5,989 bases of DNA, taken from assembly GCF_001854865.1 (NCBI RefSeq), contig NZ_MDDW01000026.1:393725-399713 (forward strand), written 5' to 3'. The stretch's first letter is position 1; the number at the start of each line of letters is the position of its first letter. The notes under the pieces were generated by a model, which worked only from the letters and a program-made list of their open reading frames with translations, was not told the origin of the DNA and ran no database searches. Made by a program: the position numbers and the translations under genes. Positions 1 to 5,989 of the stretch are shown piece after piece. Source of the stretch: Rhizobium sp. LCM 4573 (GTDB lineage Bacteria > Pseudomonadota > Alphaproteobacteria > Rhizobiales > Rhizobiaceae).

Positions 1-305
1 CCAATTCTACCTTCGATATGTGGCTGGTGCTGATCTTCGGCGTCGTCGGCTATGTGTTCAAGAAGCTGGAATATCCGATCGCGCCGCTCGTGCTTGCCAT
101 GGTGCTCGGCGACAAGGCCGAGGATGCGTTCCGCCAATCCATGCTGATGTCGAACGGCTCTCTCACGATCTTCTGGTCGAACTCGCTCGTCGCCAGCATC
201 ATGGGGCTCGGCATCCTTATGCTCGTCTGGCCGCTGATCGGGAAAATTATGGGCTTCCGCAGCCTGATCCGGCGCGGCCGTCAAAACCCGTCCAACGCAA
301 GCTGA
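1..305 (+). CDS. Tripartite tricarboxylate transporter permease, TctA family (C-terminal part)
   Basis: This is the last 100 or so codons of a gene that begins before the window; the frame is open from base 3 to a TGA at 303-305. TctA is the large, multi-spanning inner-membrane subunit of TTT transporters. It works with a small membrane subunit (TctB) and a periplasmic binding protein (TctC) to take up citrate-like and other organic acids. The visible part has the features of the TctA C-terminus: a hydrophobic helix with FGVVGYVFKKLEYPIAPLVL, the LAMVLGDKAEDAFRQSM stretch that follows it in this family, and a final helix (SLVASIMGLGILMLVWPLIG) with a basic tail. The substrate cannot be read from this part. 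The downstream oxidoreductase gene starts 12 bp after the stop, so the two are probably cotranscribed. Confidence 0.9.
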   Translation, partial: NSTFDMWLVLIFGVVGYVFKKLEYPIAPLVLAMVLGDKAEDAFRQSMLMSNGSLTIFWSNSLVASIMGLGILMLVWPLIGKIMGFRSLIRRGRQNPSNAS

Positions 306-317
306 GATCAAGTTCCC

Positions 318-1697
318 ATGTATCGTCACACTCTTTACCCCGCCTCCGGTAATGTATCCGTCTGCCTGGTCGGCACTGGCGCCTTCGGGCGCAGCTTGCT
401 TGCCCACCGCGTTCCGCGCCTCGATATCGGGATCGCCGTCGACATGGATGCGGCCCGAGCGGCGGCGGCGCTTCGCGCCGCAGGCATTCCCGATGCCGAT
501 ATTGCTATCTGTGAAAACGCCGAAACCGCTGCGCGGGCTTTTGCCGGCGGTCGCATCATCGCGACGGGCGATCTCGCCCACGTCATCGATCTGCCTTTCG
601 ACCTGCTCGTGGAGGCAACCGGTGATCCGGAGGCAGGCGCCCGCCACACCGACATGGCCGTCTCAAACGGCCGCCATGTCGCACTGGTGAGCAAGGAGGT
701 CGACAGCGTCGTGGGACCAGGTCTCGCCCATGTCGCGGCTGAACGCGGGGTGGTCGTCACACCCGTGGACGGAGATCAGCCAAGTCTGCTGATCGATCTG
801 GTGACCTGGGCGGAACTGCTCGGCTTCGAGATCGTCGCGGCTGGTAAGGCGAGTGAATACGATTTCGTCTTCGACCCGGCCACGGCGACATTGGCGAGCA
901 ATGGCGAGGCGATCTCGGTTCCGGAATTCTCGCGTCTCATGGATCTCGGCGATATGGAGGTCGAAACTCTGATCGCTGCGCGTGCCAATGCGGCAGCCGC
1001 ACTGCCGCAACGGGCGGTTCCTGATCTCTGCGAAATGGGCGTGGTTAGCCATTCCATCGATCTTCTGCCCGATCGGTCGGATTTCCATTGCCCGATCGCC
1101 CGCATCACTGAGGTCCCGACGATCTTTTCCACGCGGCAGGAAGGCGGCATTCTCGCCGGTGACAGACGCCTTGACGTCTTCCATTGCCTGCGCTTGCCGG
1201 GCGAGGTGAGCTTCGCCGGCGGCGTTTTCGTGGTCATGCGCTGCCGCGATGCTGAAAGCTGGAAGATGCTGGCGGAGAAAGGCCATATTCTCAGCCGCAC
1301 CGGCGACACGGCGATGATCTATCTTCCGCGTCACCTTCTTGGCCTGGAGGCGGCGACCAGCATCCTCGACGCAGTCCTCCTGAAACGGTCGAGCGGCGCG
1401 CCGGACCCTACCCCCCGTCTCGACCTCATCGCTGTTGCAGAGGCGGATCTGCCGGCCGGTACTTTGCTCTCGGCAAGCGGTCATCACCATGCGATCGAGA
1501 ATGTCGGATCGGCGCTTATTCCCGCAGCCCCGCTTGCCGCCGACGCACCGGCGCCGTTCTATCTCGTCGCCAATCGCAAACTGGCAAAGCCTGTGCGCGA
1601 AGGCGAGGCAATAGCGCTCGGCCATCTCGAGCTTGATCCAAACTCCCATCTCTTGAGACTGCGAAAGCAGCAGGACGCGATCTTTTTTAACGCTTAG
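318..1697 (+). CDS. NAD(P)-dependent oxidoreductase with C-terminal SAF domain (COG4091, DRL-like family)
   Basis: A 459-residue protein, complete and cytoplasmic, with no signal peptide. It has an N-terminal Rossmann fold: dinucleotide-binding motif GTGAFG at residues 19-24, then VEATGDPE near 98-105 and SKEVDSVVGP at 125-134, the layout of homoserine-dehydrogenase-like proteins. A central catalytic region includes VDGDQP (150-155), GKASEYD (176-182) and MGVVSHSIDL (240-249). About residues 369-445 form a SAF domain. This order matches COG4091. One member of that family, Brucella abortus DRL, makes 2-C-methyl-D-erythritol 4-phosphate from deoxyxylulose 5-phosphate; many paralogues have no assigned reaction. 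Lying just after tctA, this copy more likely acts in catabolism of the imported acid than in isoprenoid synthesis (inference). The ATG at 318 is the only good start before the Rossmann motif; its ribosome site is weak (GAGATCAAG), which fits translation coupled to tctA. Family confident, reaction unknown. Confidence 0.85.
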   Translation: MYRHTLYPASGNVSVCLVGTGAFGRSLLAHRVPRLDIGIAVDMDAARAAAALRAAGIPDADIAICENAETAARAFAGGRIIATGDLAHVIDLPFDLLVEATGDPEAGARHTDMAVSNGRHVALVSKEVDSVVGPGLAHVAAERGVVVTPVDGDQPSLLIDLVTWAELLGFEIVAAGKASEYDFVFDPATATLASNGEAISVPEFSRLMDLGDMEVETLIAARANAAAALPQRAVPDLCEMGVVSHSIDLLPDRSDFHCPIARITEVPTIFSTRQEGGILAGDRRLDVFHCLRLPGEVSFAGGVFVVMRCRDAESWKMLAEKGHILSRTGDTAMIYLPRHLLGLEAATSILDAVLLKRSSGAPDPTPRLDLIAVAEADLPAGTLLSASGHHHAIENVGSALIPAAPLAADAPAPFYLVANRKLAKPVREGEAIALGHLELDPNSHLLRLRKQQDAIFFNA

Positions 1698-1721
1698 ACA
1701 AGAATGCAATGATCGCATGAA

Positions 1722-1820
1722 TTGAAAGTCGCAAGCGGCGCCGAAGTCCTTTCAGGCATCGCCGTAGCGCTGGCGCTCATTCCCGAGGCCATCGGCTTCT
1801 CCGCCATCACCGGGATATCT
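1722..1820 (+). pseudogene. Remnant of a SulP-family anion transporter gene (N-terminus only)
   Basis: Translation from the TTG at 1722 gives about 33 residues that resemble the start of SulP (SLC26-like) sulfate/bicarbonate transporters: a short polar lead, then EVLSGIAVALALIPEAIGFS, the first conserved membrane helix with its LIPEAI signature, and ITGIS. A real SulP protein would continue with a glycine-rich PxxGLYAA-like stretch and about ten more helices. Instead the frame runs into unrelated residues (RDLTLQHR) and stops at 1943, inside the opposite-strand gene. The start also looks damaged: an ATG at 1717 is followed at once by an in-frame stop (ATG AAT TGA), and no ribosome site precedes the TTG. 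The 3' limit near 1820 is judged from where the resemblance fades. It starts 25 bp after the oxidoreductase stop, as a downstream gene of that operon might have. Confidence 0.7.
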
Positions 1821-1872
1821 CGCGACCTCACATTGCAGCACAGGGTGTTGGAGTTGTTAAGGCAGCGCCGAG
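1821..1872. other. Short noncoding junction between SulP remnant and DUF6438-like gene
   Basis: These 52 bp separate the point where SulP resemblance ends from the stop codon of the opposite-strand small gene. I see no inverted repeat, tRNA end, target-site duplication or terminator stem here. It most likely contains or adjoins the breakpoint that joined the transporter/oxidoreductase region to the virB region. Confidence 0.4.
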
Positions 1873-2391
1873 CTACTCCCGGTGGTGGAGTTCCCCTTCC
1901 TCCAAGCGAATCCGCTCGATTAGATCCGCGAGGGGCGGAATAAGATCGGGAGCACTTGCCAACGCGTCCGCCATGGTTTCGGTTTTTTCATCGCGACAGC
2001 CAAAATTGAATCTGAGGTGACCGATGCCATCACCGTCCTCCCACGTAACGGAGACGACGGGGTGGTCTGTCGCCATTCGTGCGCACAGCGGATGGCCGAG
2101 CGTGATGTCTTCTGTGCCACGCGGACGAAATGGCCTTAGGACGGCTTCAAAGGAGGACCATTCCTCAGGGGTGACGGCAAAGCGATGCACCCCGCTCGCC
2201 GTTGTGAATTTTCGTCCTTCGAATAGGCCAACCCCGTCTGAATTCACCACGAAGCGATAAACGGGGCATGTCCCAAGGCATGGCCCGCGCTCAACAGTAA
2301 TGCGTTCAAATGGCACCTCTGCTCGAACTGTTGTCGCCGCGACAAAGAACACAGCTGTGAGCTGAAGGTATGGGATTATCCTTCTCACCAT
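1873..2391 (-). CDS. Small exported protein with four cysteines, DUF6438-like
   Basis: A 172-residue protein when started at the ATG whose first base is 2391. That start gives a textbook signal peptide: MVRR, a hydrophobic core (LTAVFFVAA), and a probable signal peptidase I site after TVRA (residue 24). A GGGAG lies 9 nt upstream. An in-frame ATG at 2460 would add 23 polar residues before the signal and is less likely. The mature part begins with ERITVERGPCLGTCPVYRF, like the GPCxGxCPxY opening of DUF6438 proteins, whose function is unknown. It has exactly four cysteines (38, 42, 103, 132), which could form two disulfides in the periplasm. There is no lipobox cysteine at the cleavage site, so it is not a lipoprotein. 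It lies 105 bp after virB11 on the same strand and converges with the oxidoreductase. It may be the last gene of the virB unit or a cargo gene. Family assignment is from memory of the motif. Confidence 0.75.
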   Translation of the reverse strand: MVRRIIPYLQLTAVFFVAATTVRAEVPFERITVERGPCLGTCPVYRFVVNSDGVGLFEGRKFTTASGVHRFAVTPEEWSSFEAVLRPFRPRGTEDITLGHPLCARMATDHPVVSVTWEDGDGIGHLRFNFGCRDEKTETMADALASAPDLIPPLADLIERIRLEEGELHHRE

Positions 2392-2496
2392 TATAATGGT
2401 CTCCCAGCATCCATGCCGAATTTCGTTATGAGATAGTGCTGCCCCGGCCGCAGAGATCAACTATTATCGCGTCGCTGCATGGAAAGCCTAAAAATA

Positions 2497-3486
2497 TCAA
2501 CTTGGGTAGTAAACCTCGGTTGCACGGAACCGCCCACTTATTCGCCTGCATTGTACCACGACATCGATCGACATCCTCAACAACTTGTCGATGTCATCAC
2601 GACCCAAATTGCGTCCACCGTCGGACTCCTTCACAAGCAACGCCAGCTGCTGGAAGGCGAGTTCTGGGGAGTCGGCGTGAACCGTGGTTATAGACCCCGG
2701 GTGACCGGAATTCACATTGCGGATATAGGAGAATGCCGTGCCGTCACGTAACTCTTGAAGCAAGATGCGGTCCGGCCGCATCCGGAGACAAGATTCCAAT
2801 AGTTCTTTTGGGCCGGCAGTGGAGAGCCCCTGGGCGCCTTTTGAATAGAACAGTCGAACGTGGTTGGGTTGGGGAACAGTCAGTTCGGGTGTGTCCTCGA
2901 TCGAAATGATCCGTTCATGCTGCGGAATGTGTCTGATCAGCGCTTTCGAAAGCGTTGTCTTGGCCGATCCGGTTGCACCGGATATGATGATATTCTTTCG
3001 TGCTATGACGGCTTCCCGCAGAAAATCCTTAAAGCAACCGGCACGGTAGAGCGCCAGCAAATCCTGGTCCGTCGTCGAACTGTCTTCATTCGTCGCCCGG
3101 GTCTCGGAGAAAAATTCGCGCTCCTCCAGGTCATCGAGCGTGAACGTGACCGAGGATGGCTTTCGGATCGTGATGCTGACCGTGTTTCTGGTGGTAGCCG
3201 GTGGAATGACGATCTGGATGCGCTCGCCGCCGGGTAGTGTTGCAGACAGGATCGGTCGCGTCTCATCGATTGATTGGTGAGAAAAACTGGCCACGGCCCG
3301 AGCAAGACGCATCAGCTTTTCGAATGTAAGCTCCGGCAGATCATGGGTCCGCCATCCACCGGTATCTTCCGTCAGCACCTGCCCGGGCCGATTGACGATC
3401 ACTTCGTAGAGCGACCTGTCTTCGAGGAACCGCGCCAACGGAGAAAGCAGTTCACGAACGACCGTCGCGTCAGAACCTTCGGTCAT
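2497..3486 (-). CDS. virB11: VirB11-type secretion ATPase of a type IV secretion system
   Basis: A 329-residue cytoplasmic protein of the VirB11/GspE ATPase family, which forms hexamers at the inner-membrane base of the channel and drives assembly and substrate transfer. Residues 1-125 are the N-terminal domain (EVIVNRPGQVLTE, then GGERIQIVIPP). The C-terminal RecA-like domain has a P-loop GATGSAKTT (170-178), an Asp box IISIEDTPEL (193-202), a Walker B region RMRPDRILLQELRDG (235-249) and a His box SGHPGSITTVHAD (260-272). Length and motif order are normal for the family. The oddity is the P-loop: the glycine before Lys176 is alanine (codon GCC, bases 2962-2964), a possible effect on nucleotide binding. 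The start has a strong GGAGG (3495-3499) 8 nt upstream, and the gene begins 12 bp after virB10 ends. No virD4 gene follows. Confidence 0.95.
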   Translation of the reverse strand: MTEGSDATVVRELLSPLARFLEDRSLYEVIVNRPGQVLTEDTGGWRTHDLPELTFEKLMRLARAVASFSHQSIDETRPILSATLPGGERIQIVIPPATTRNTVSITIRKPSSVTFTLDDLEEREFFSETRATNEDSSTTDQDLLALYRAGCFKDFLREAVIARKNIIISGATGSAKTTLSKALIRHIPQHERIISIEDTPELTVPQPNHVRLFYSKGAQGLSTAGPKELLESCLRMRPDRILLQELRDGTAFSYIRNVNSGHPGSITTVHADSPELAFQQLALLVKESDGGRNLGRDDIDKLLRMSIDVVVQCRRISGRFRATEVYYPS

Positions 3487-3494
3487 CGCTCCTG

Positions 3495-3501
3495 CCTCCT
3501 A
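3495..3501 (-). promoter_or_regulatory. Ribosome binding site of virB11 overlapping the virB10 stop codon
   Basis: On the - strand this reads TAGGAGG: TAG is the virB10 stop and GGAGG is a strong Shine-Dalgarno 8 nt from the virB11 ATG. A ribosome ending virB10 thus sits on the virB11 initiation site, so translation of the two is probably coupled. Confidence 0.8.
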
Positions 3502-4671
3502 CTTCGTCACGAGCGTTGACTGCGGCCTGAAGTCCCCCTGCACCGTCCGGTCGAGGACTTTATTTCTCGGCTCGATCACTCGCAATCCGTAAATCCCGGA
3601 AAAGTCGAGATCGCGCGCCACGAAGATCGATACCAGTTCACCCTGATGTTTGTTGAGCGACGGCGGAATGTTGATCGATTGCTCGACGGCGATCGACGCC
3701 GCCTGCTGGCCGGCACTTGTCGTGTTCTGCGCATCGACATCACTGTCCTGCAAGCGGCTGCTGGCATAGCGTGTGGCGTCGCCTACGATGGAAAGGAGAA
3801 GCGCAGTTCCAAACCGCTCCCACCAGTGAGTGTCGACGTAACCATCGACGCCCGCCCGGCCGAGCGAATCCGTCGTCGGCGAGGCCAATGTGACGATGAT
3901 GCCGTTCGGGGTTTTCGCACGGTTCCAGAGCACGAAGAGGCGTTTCTGTCCTCGCTGCAAACCGCCGCGATACTCTCCAACAACCTGGGTGCCTTTCTCC
4001 ATCAGCACCACGCGGCCATTGTCCGAGAGAATGTCACGGTTGATCACACAGCTCGTGAAGCCGGGCTGATCAGATGACATGGCGGTTTCCAGGACGCAGG
4101 GTATCGAGGTTCCCATCGCGATGATGAAGTTACGATTGCCGAGTGTGCCGGCCCGTGAGCCCTCAAGCTTGGTCGGGCGTAGCAACCCGTTGAACCGTTC
4201 TTCATCCGCGTTGGCGGTATTCTGGCCCATCGTGTTTCCATCAAGCGGCAGAAAATTGCTCTCCGTCGACGTCACAGGGTTTTCGGCTTCACGGCGCGAC
4301 CTCGTGTTTCTCTGTCCGCCGCTATAGGCGATGACGGGCGCTCGGCGCGCCGAGTCGAGCAGTGGATCCTCCTCTTTCGCCTCCTCGGTCACGACAGGCG
4401 TTGGCAACTTCACTTCCGGTAGCGGCTGAATCGGTTCAATGGTTTCCTTGGCTGGTTCGAAGTCTGTCGTTTGTCGGATGACCACTCGCTCCGGCTGGGA
4501 ATTTTCCTGCTTTTCCTTTCCCCGACTCATCGACCACAGGGCGAAGCCGACAAAGGCGACGACGGCGAGCGCAACGGCACCGCGCTTCAGGGTGGGGTTG
4601 TTGTCTATCCGCCGGCCGGCGTGCGTTTCGGCCCGCTCGCCTGGTATCCGGTTTTCGTCTTCATAAACCAT
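3499..4671 (-). CDS. virB10: VirB10 (TrbI-like), inner-to-outer-membrane core protein of the type IV secretion system
   Basis: A 390-residue protein with the standard VirB10 layout. A short cytoplasmic tail (1-30) is followed by one membrane helix (31-48, AVALAVVAFVGFALW), a proline- and glutamate-rich periplasmic linker (about 72-105), and from about 165 the conserved beta-barrel domain. That domain includes FIIAMGTSIPCVLETAMSS (182-200), SCVINRDILSDNGRVVLMEKGTQVVGEY (207-234, partly hypervariable) and the helical antenna region around WWERFGTALLLSIVGDATRYASS (283-305), which crosses the outer membrane in known core complexes. Cys192 and Cys208 are the only cysteines and could pair. VirB10 spans both membranes and relays ATPase energy to the outer pore. 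The ATG is preceded by GGAGG with 5 nt spacing; the gap to virB9 is 9 bp. Confidence 0.95.
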   Translation of the reverse strand: MVYEDENRIPGERAETHAGRRIDNNPTLKRGAVALAVVAFVGFALWSMSRGKEKQENSQPERVVIRQTTDFEPAKETIEPIQPLPEVKLPTPVVTEEAKEEDPLLDSARRAPVIAYSGGQRNTRSRREAENPVTSTESNFLPLDGNTMGQNTANADEERFNGLLRPTKLEGSRAGTLGNRNFIIAMGTSIPCVLETAMSSDQPGFTSCVINRDILSDNGRVVLMEKGTQVVGEYRGGLQRGQKRLFVLWNRAKTPNGIIVTLASPTTDSLGRAGVDGYVDTHWWERFGTALLLSIVGDATRYASSRLQDSDVDAQNTTSAGQQAASIAVEQSINIPPSLNKHQGELVSIFVARDLDFSGIYGLRVIEPRNKVLDRTVQGDFRPQSTLVTK

Positions 4672-4676
4672 AACAG

Positions 4677-4683
4677 CCTCCTA
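4677..4683 (-). promoter_or_regulatory. Ribosome binding site of virB10 overlapping the virB9 stop codon
   Basis: On the - strand this reads TAGGAGG, where TAG ends virB9 and GGAGG lies 5 nt before the virB10 ATG. It is the same stop/Shine-Dalgarno fusion as at virB10/virB11, and supports the chosen virB10 start. Confidence 0.8.
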
Positions 4684-5535
4684 CTGCGCCGTGCCGGCCT
4701 CGCTGCGGACCACGCGCTCGACTGACGGTGAAGTCGTGTTGGTGTCAGGATTGATACCGATCCGGTCATAGGCCTCATTGAAGACGCAAAGCACATCCCC
4801 TCCCCTGCGCAGGATAAATTTGCGGCTGATCGCATGGACGAGAACCAGGTTGCCGTCGACGGATTTAGGCACCAGACTCTCGCTGCCGTCCGAGTTCTCG
4901 ATATAGATGGCCGGCATTTCCTGATTGCCGGTGAAGGCAAAGGTCGTAAGCTTCCCGTTATCGTAAACGGACTGCGGTGCTAGCGCCTGTGAACCCTGAG
5001 CCGAGTAACGCCAGTTTCGAGGGCCAAAGGCTTCATGGAGAGCCAGCACGTTGTCGGCCTCCTTCGTCTGCGCGGCAACCGCTCGCGCCGCCGCGGCCTG
5101 TCGCCGTCGTTCCGCTTCATCGGCTGGATAGCGGTACTTGACGTAAAAGTATGTGTCATTACCCACCTCCACCTTTCCATCCCGCACCGTCAATTCCATC
5201 TGGTAGCTTCGGGTAGATCCGTCGCGCCGGGTGGTTACGACAGAGATATTGGTGACCGGCTGGTTCTCCCGCGGTTTGAGAAACAGAATATTGCCGGCCG
5301 GAGCCACCTCCCAGGCGACGCTGTTGCCGAGCGCGACATGCGCGATCTCCTCGTCGGCGGCGAATTCCACCTGCACCGAGGAGCGTAGCGAGCCGATGAT
5401 GCGGGTGATGTTATAGGGCTGGTACTCGACAAAACGCACGCGGCTGTCCTGTGTCCCGCCGCGCGGAATTTCGAGGGTAAGCGCCGGAAAAGTGGCAGCC
5501 ATAAGAAGGAAAGTGGCGATGAAGACAGTCCGCAT
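4681..5535 (-). CDS. virB9: VirB9, outer-membrane-complex protein of the type IV secretion system
   Basis: A 284-residue periplasmic protein. An N-terminal signal peptide (MRTVFIATFLLMAATFPA) is cleaved around residues 18-21. The N-terminal beta domain begins LEIPRGGTQDSRVRFVEYQPYNI, typical of VirB9, and continues to about residue 135 (TYFYVKYRYP). An alanine/arginine-rich charged linker (138-160) follows, then the C-terminal domain with NWRYSAQGSQALAPQSVYDNGKLT (174-197), FAFTGNQEMPAIYI (199-212) and VHAISRKFILRRG (233-245). That domain forms the ring around VirB10 with the lipoprotein VirB7. The single cysteine, Cys250, lies near where Agrobacterium VirB9 bonds to VirB7. The ATG overlaps the virB8 stop by one base, with GGAGG 10 nt upstream inside virB8. 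Confidence 0.95.
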   Translation of the reverse strand: MRTVFIATFLLMAATFPALTLEIPRGGTQDSRVRFVEYQPYNITRIIGSLRSSVQVEFAADEEIAHVALGNSVAWEVAPAGNILFLKPRENQPVTNISVVTTRRDGSTRSYQMELTVRDGKVEVGNDTYFYVKYRYPADEAERRRQAAAARAVAAQTKEADNVLALHEAFGPRNWRYSAQGSQALAPQSVYDNGKLTTFAFTGNQEMPAIYIENSDGSESLVPKSVDGNLVLVHAISRKFILRRGGDVLCVFNEAYDRIGINPDTNTTSPSVERVVRSEAGTAQ

Positions 5536-5989
5536 CAGTTAATGGCCTCCGGATCGGCTCGGTATTCGCTGACCGCAAAACCGAGAGGATTCACCAGCCG
5601 ATCTGTCGACGACATCGGCGCATCGGCATAGGAAAAGGTGAGCGCCGCAATCCAATGGGTTGTTCTGACTTCTTCTCCGCGGGTGATCGTGCGCATGTAG
5701 CGGACGGATACGACATGCGAATTGATCAGTGAGATCGAGGCGATGCGAATGCGCGCGGTGGCGCTGCGCCCATAGGTGTTCTGCGGTGATTCCGGATTGC
5801 TGCCGCGATAGAAGGCGGAAAAACGTGCCTGCTCCGGTTGCGTCGACAGAAGCGTAACGGTGCGGAAATTCTCCTCCGCCTCGCTCCAGACATAGCCTTC
5901 ACGAGCGCGTACGTATTTTGCCGCGAAGTATTTGGTCACGGCCTCATCATAGGTGCCGGCCGTCGTCGTCAGCGCCGAGACGACATCGA
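5535..5989 (-). CDS. virB8: VirB8, inner-membrane assembly factor of the type IV secretion system (N-terminus outside the window)
   Basis: The open frame runs from the right edge to a TGA at 5537-5535, giving about 150 residues of the periplasmic domain. The cytoplasmic tail and the single membrane helix are off the window, so the GTG at 5939 is an internal valine and not a start. Recognisable VirB8 features are TYDEAVTKYFAAKYVRAREGYVW near the visible start, a strand-rich NTF2-like core (ATARIRIASISLI, VVSVRYMRTI, THWIAALTFSY) and the NPLGFAVSEY segment near the end, which contains the conserved NPxG motif needed for function in this family. VirB8 nucleates assembly by contacting VirB9 and VirB10. 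Its stop overlaps the virB9 start by one base (TGATG), so the two are translationally coupled. In related operons virB7 and virB6 would lie upstream, beyond the right edge. Confidence 0.92.
   Translation of the reverse strand, partial: DVVSALTTTAGTYDEAVTKYFAAKYVRAREGYVWSEAEENFRTVTLLSTQPEQARFSAFYRGSNPESPQNTYGRSATARIRIASISLINSHVVSVRYMRTITRGEEVRTTHWIAALTFSYADAPMSSTDRLVNPLGFAVSEYRADPEAIN
5546..5550 (-). promoter_or_regulatory. Ribosome binding site of virB9 inside the end of virB8
   Basis: GGAGG on the - strand lies within the last codons of virB8, 10 nt before the virB9 ATG, and supports that start over later ones. Confidence 0.65.

Noticed and set aside
1659..1688. CTGC-GAAA-GCAG hairpin followed by a T-run, as a terminator for the oxidoreductase gene
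   Set aside because: The stem has only 4 bp, 12 nt separate it from the six Ts, and it lies within the coding sequence.
663..1718. Long open frame (351 codons) on the - strand opposite the oxidoreductase gene
   Set aside because: It lies fully antisense to a well-supported gene, its protein is rich in Arg, His and Gln with no recognisable motif, and such frames are common opposite high-GC genes.
1722..1943. The 73-codon frame as an intact small gene
   Set aside because: Only the first 33 or so residues look like a protein family, the rest crosses into the opposite-strand gene, and the start is a TTG with no ribosome site.
2392..2460. Upstream in-frame ATG start for the DUF6438-like gene
   Set aside because: It would place 23 mostly polar residues ahead of a clear signal peptide; the ATG at 2391 has a better ribosome site and gives a normal signal.
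2392..2496. Promoter for the DUF6438-like gene (GATAAT-like box on the - strand)
   Set aside because: The only candidate -10 has no credible -35 at 16-18 nt, and the region is AT-richer by chance; not enough to call.
2436..2751. + strand open frames of 85 and 90 codons
   Set aside because: They run antisense to the 3' end of virB11 and show no family resemblance or ribosome site.
2497..3486. Assignment as TrbB or TadA/CpaF rather than VirB11
   Set aside because: The adjacent VirB8, VirB9 and VirB10 genes in standard order and the NHVRLFYSKGAQGLS segment fit VirB11 best.

Overview
The window looks like DNA from an alphaproteobacterium of the Rhizobium/Mesorhizobium/Brucella group (Hyphomicrobiales). 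The evidence is high-GC coding sequence, a tripartite tricarboxylate transporter (TTT) gene next to a DRL/COG4091-type oxidoreductase, and a P-type (VirB-like) type IV secretion system in the Agrobacterium/Brucella gene order. This placement is an inference from gene content; no rRNA or species marker is present.

Left part, + strand (1-1697): the 3' end of a TctA-type permease gene is followed after 12 bp by an intact gene for an NAD(P)-binding oxidoreductase with a C-terminal SAF domain. The spacing suggests one transcription unit that couples uptake of a carboxylate-like substrate to its oxidation or rearrangement.

Middle (1698-2496): about 100 bp encodes only the first 33 or so residues of a SulP-type anion transporter, and the resemblance stops abruptly near 1820. 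Next, on the - strand, is a small gene for an exported four-cysteine protein resembling DUF6438. This stretch reads as a recombination scar or island edge between the metabolic genes and the secretion genes.

Right part, - strand (2497-5989): four consecutive genes, read right to left, encode VirB8 (N-terminus beyond the window), VirB9, VirB10 and VirB11. They are tightly packed: a 1-nt stop/start overlap at virB8/virB9, and gaps of 9 and 12 bp at the other two junctions. At both of those, the stop codon TAG forms part of the TAGGAGG ribosome binding site of the next gene. VirB8 is the inner-membrane assembly factor, VirB9 and VirB10 build the envelope-spanning core, and VirB11 is the hexameric cytoplasmic ATPase. 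No virD4 coupling gene or relaxase lies in the window, so a role in DNA transfer or in effector export cannot be decided here. VirB11 has an unusual Walker A motif, with alanine where the P-loop glycine before the lysine is expected.

I found no RNA genes, CRISPR arrays, intact insertion sequences or convincing terminators. There is no clear sign of a wholly new system. The points most worth checking are the VirB11 P-loop, the island junction with its SulP remnant, and the secreted cysteine-rich protein at the end of the virB operon.
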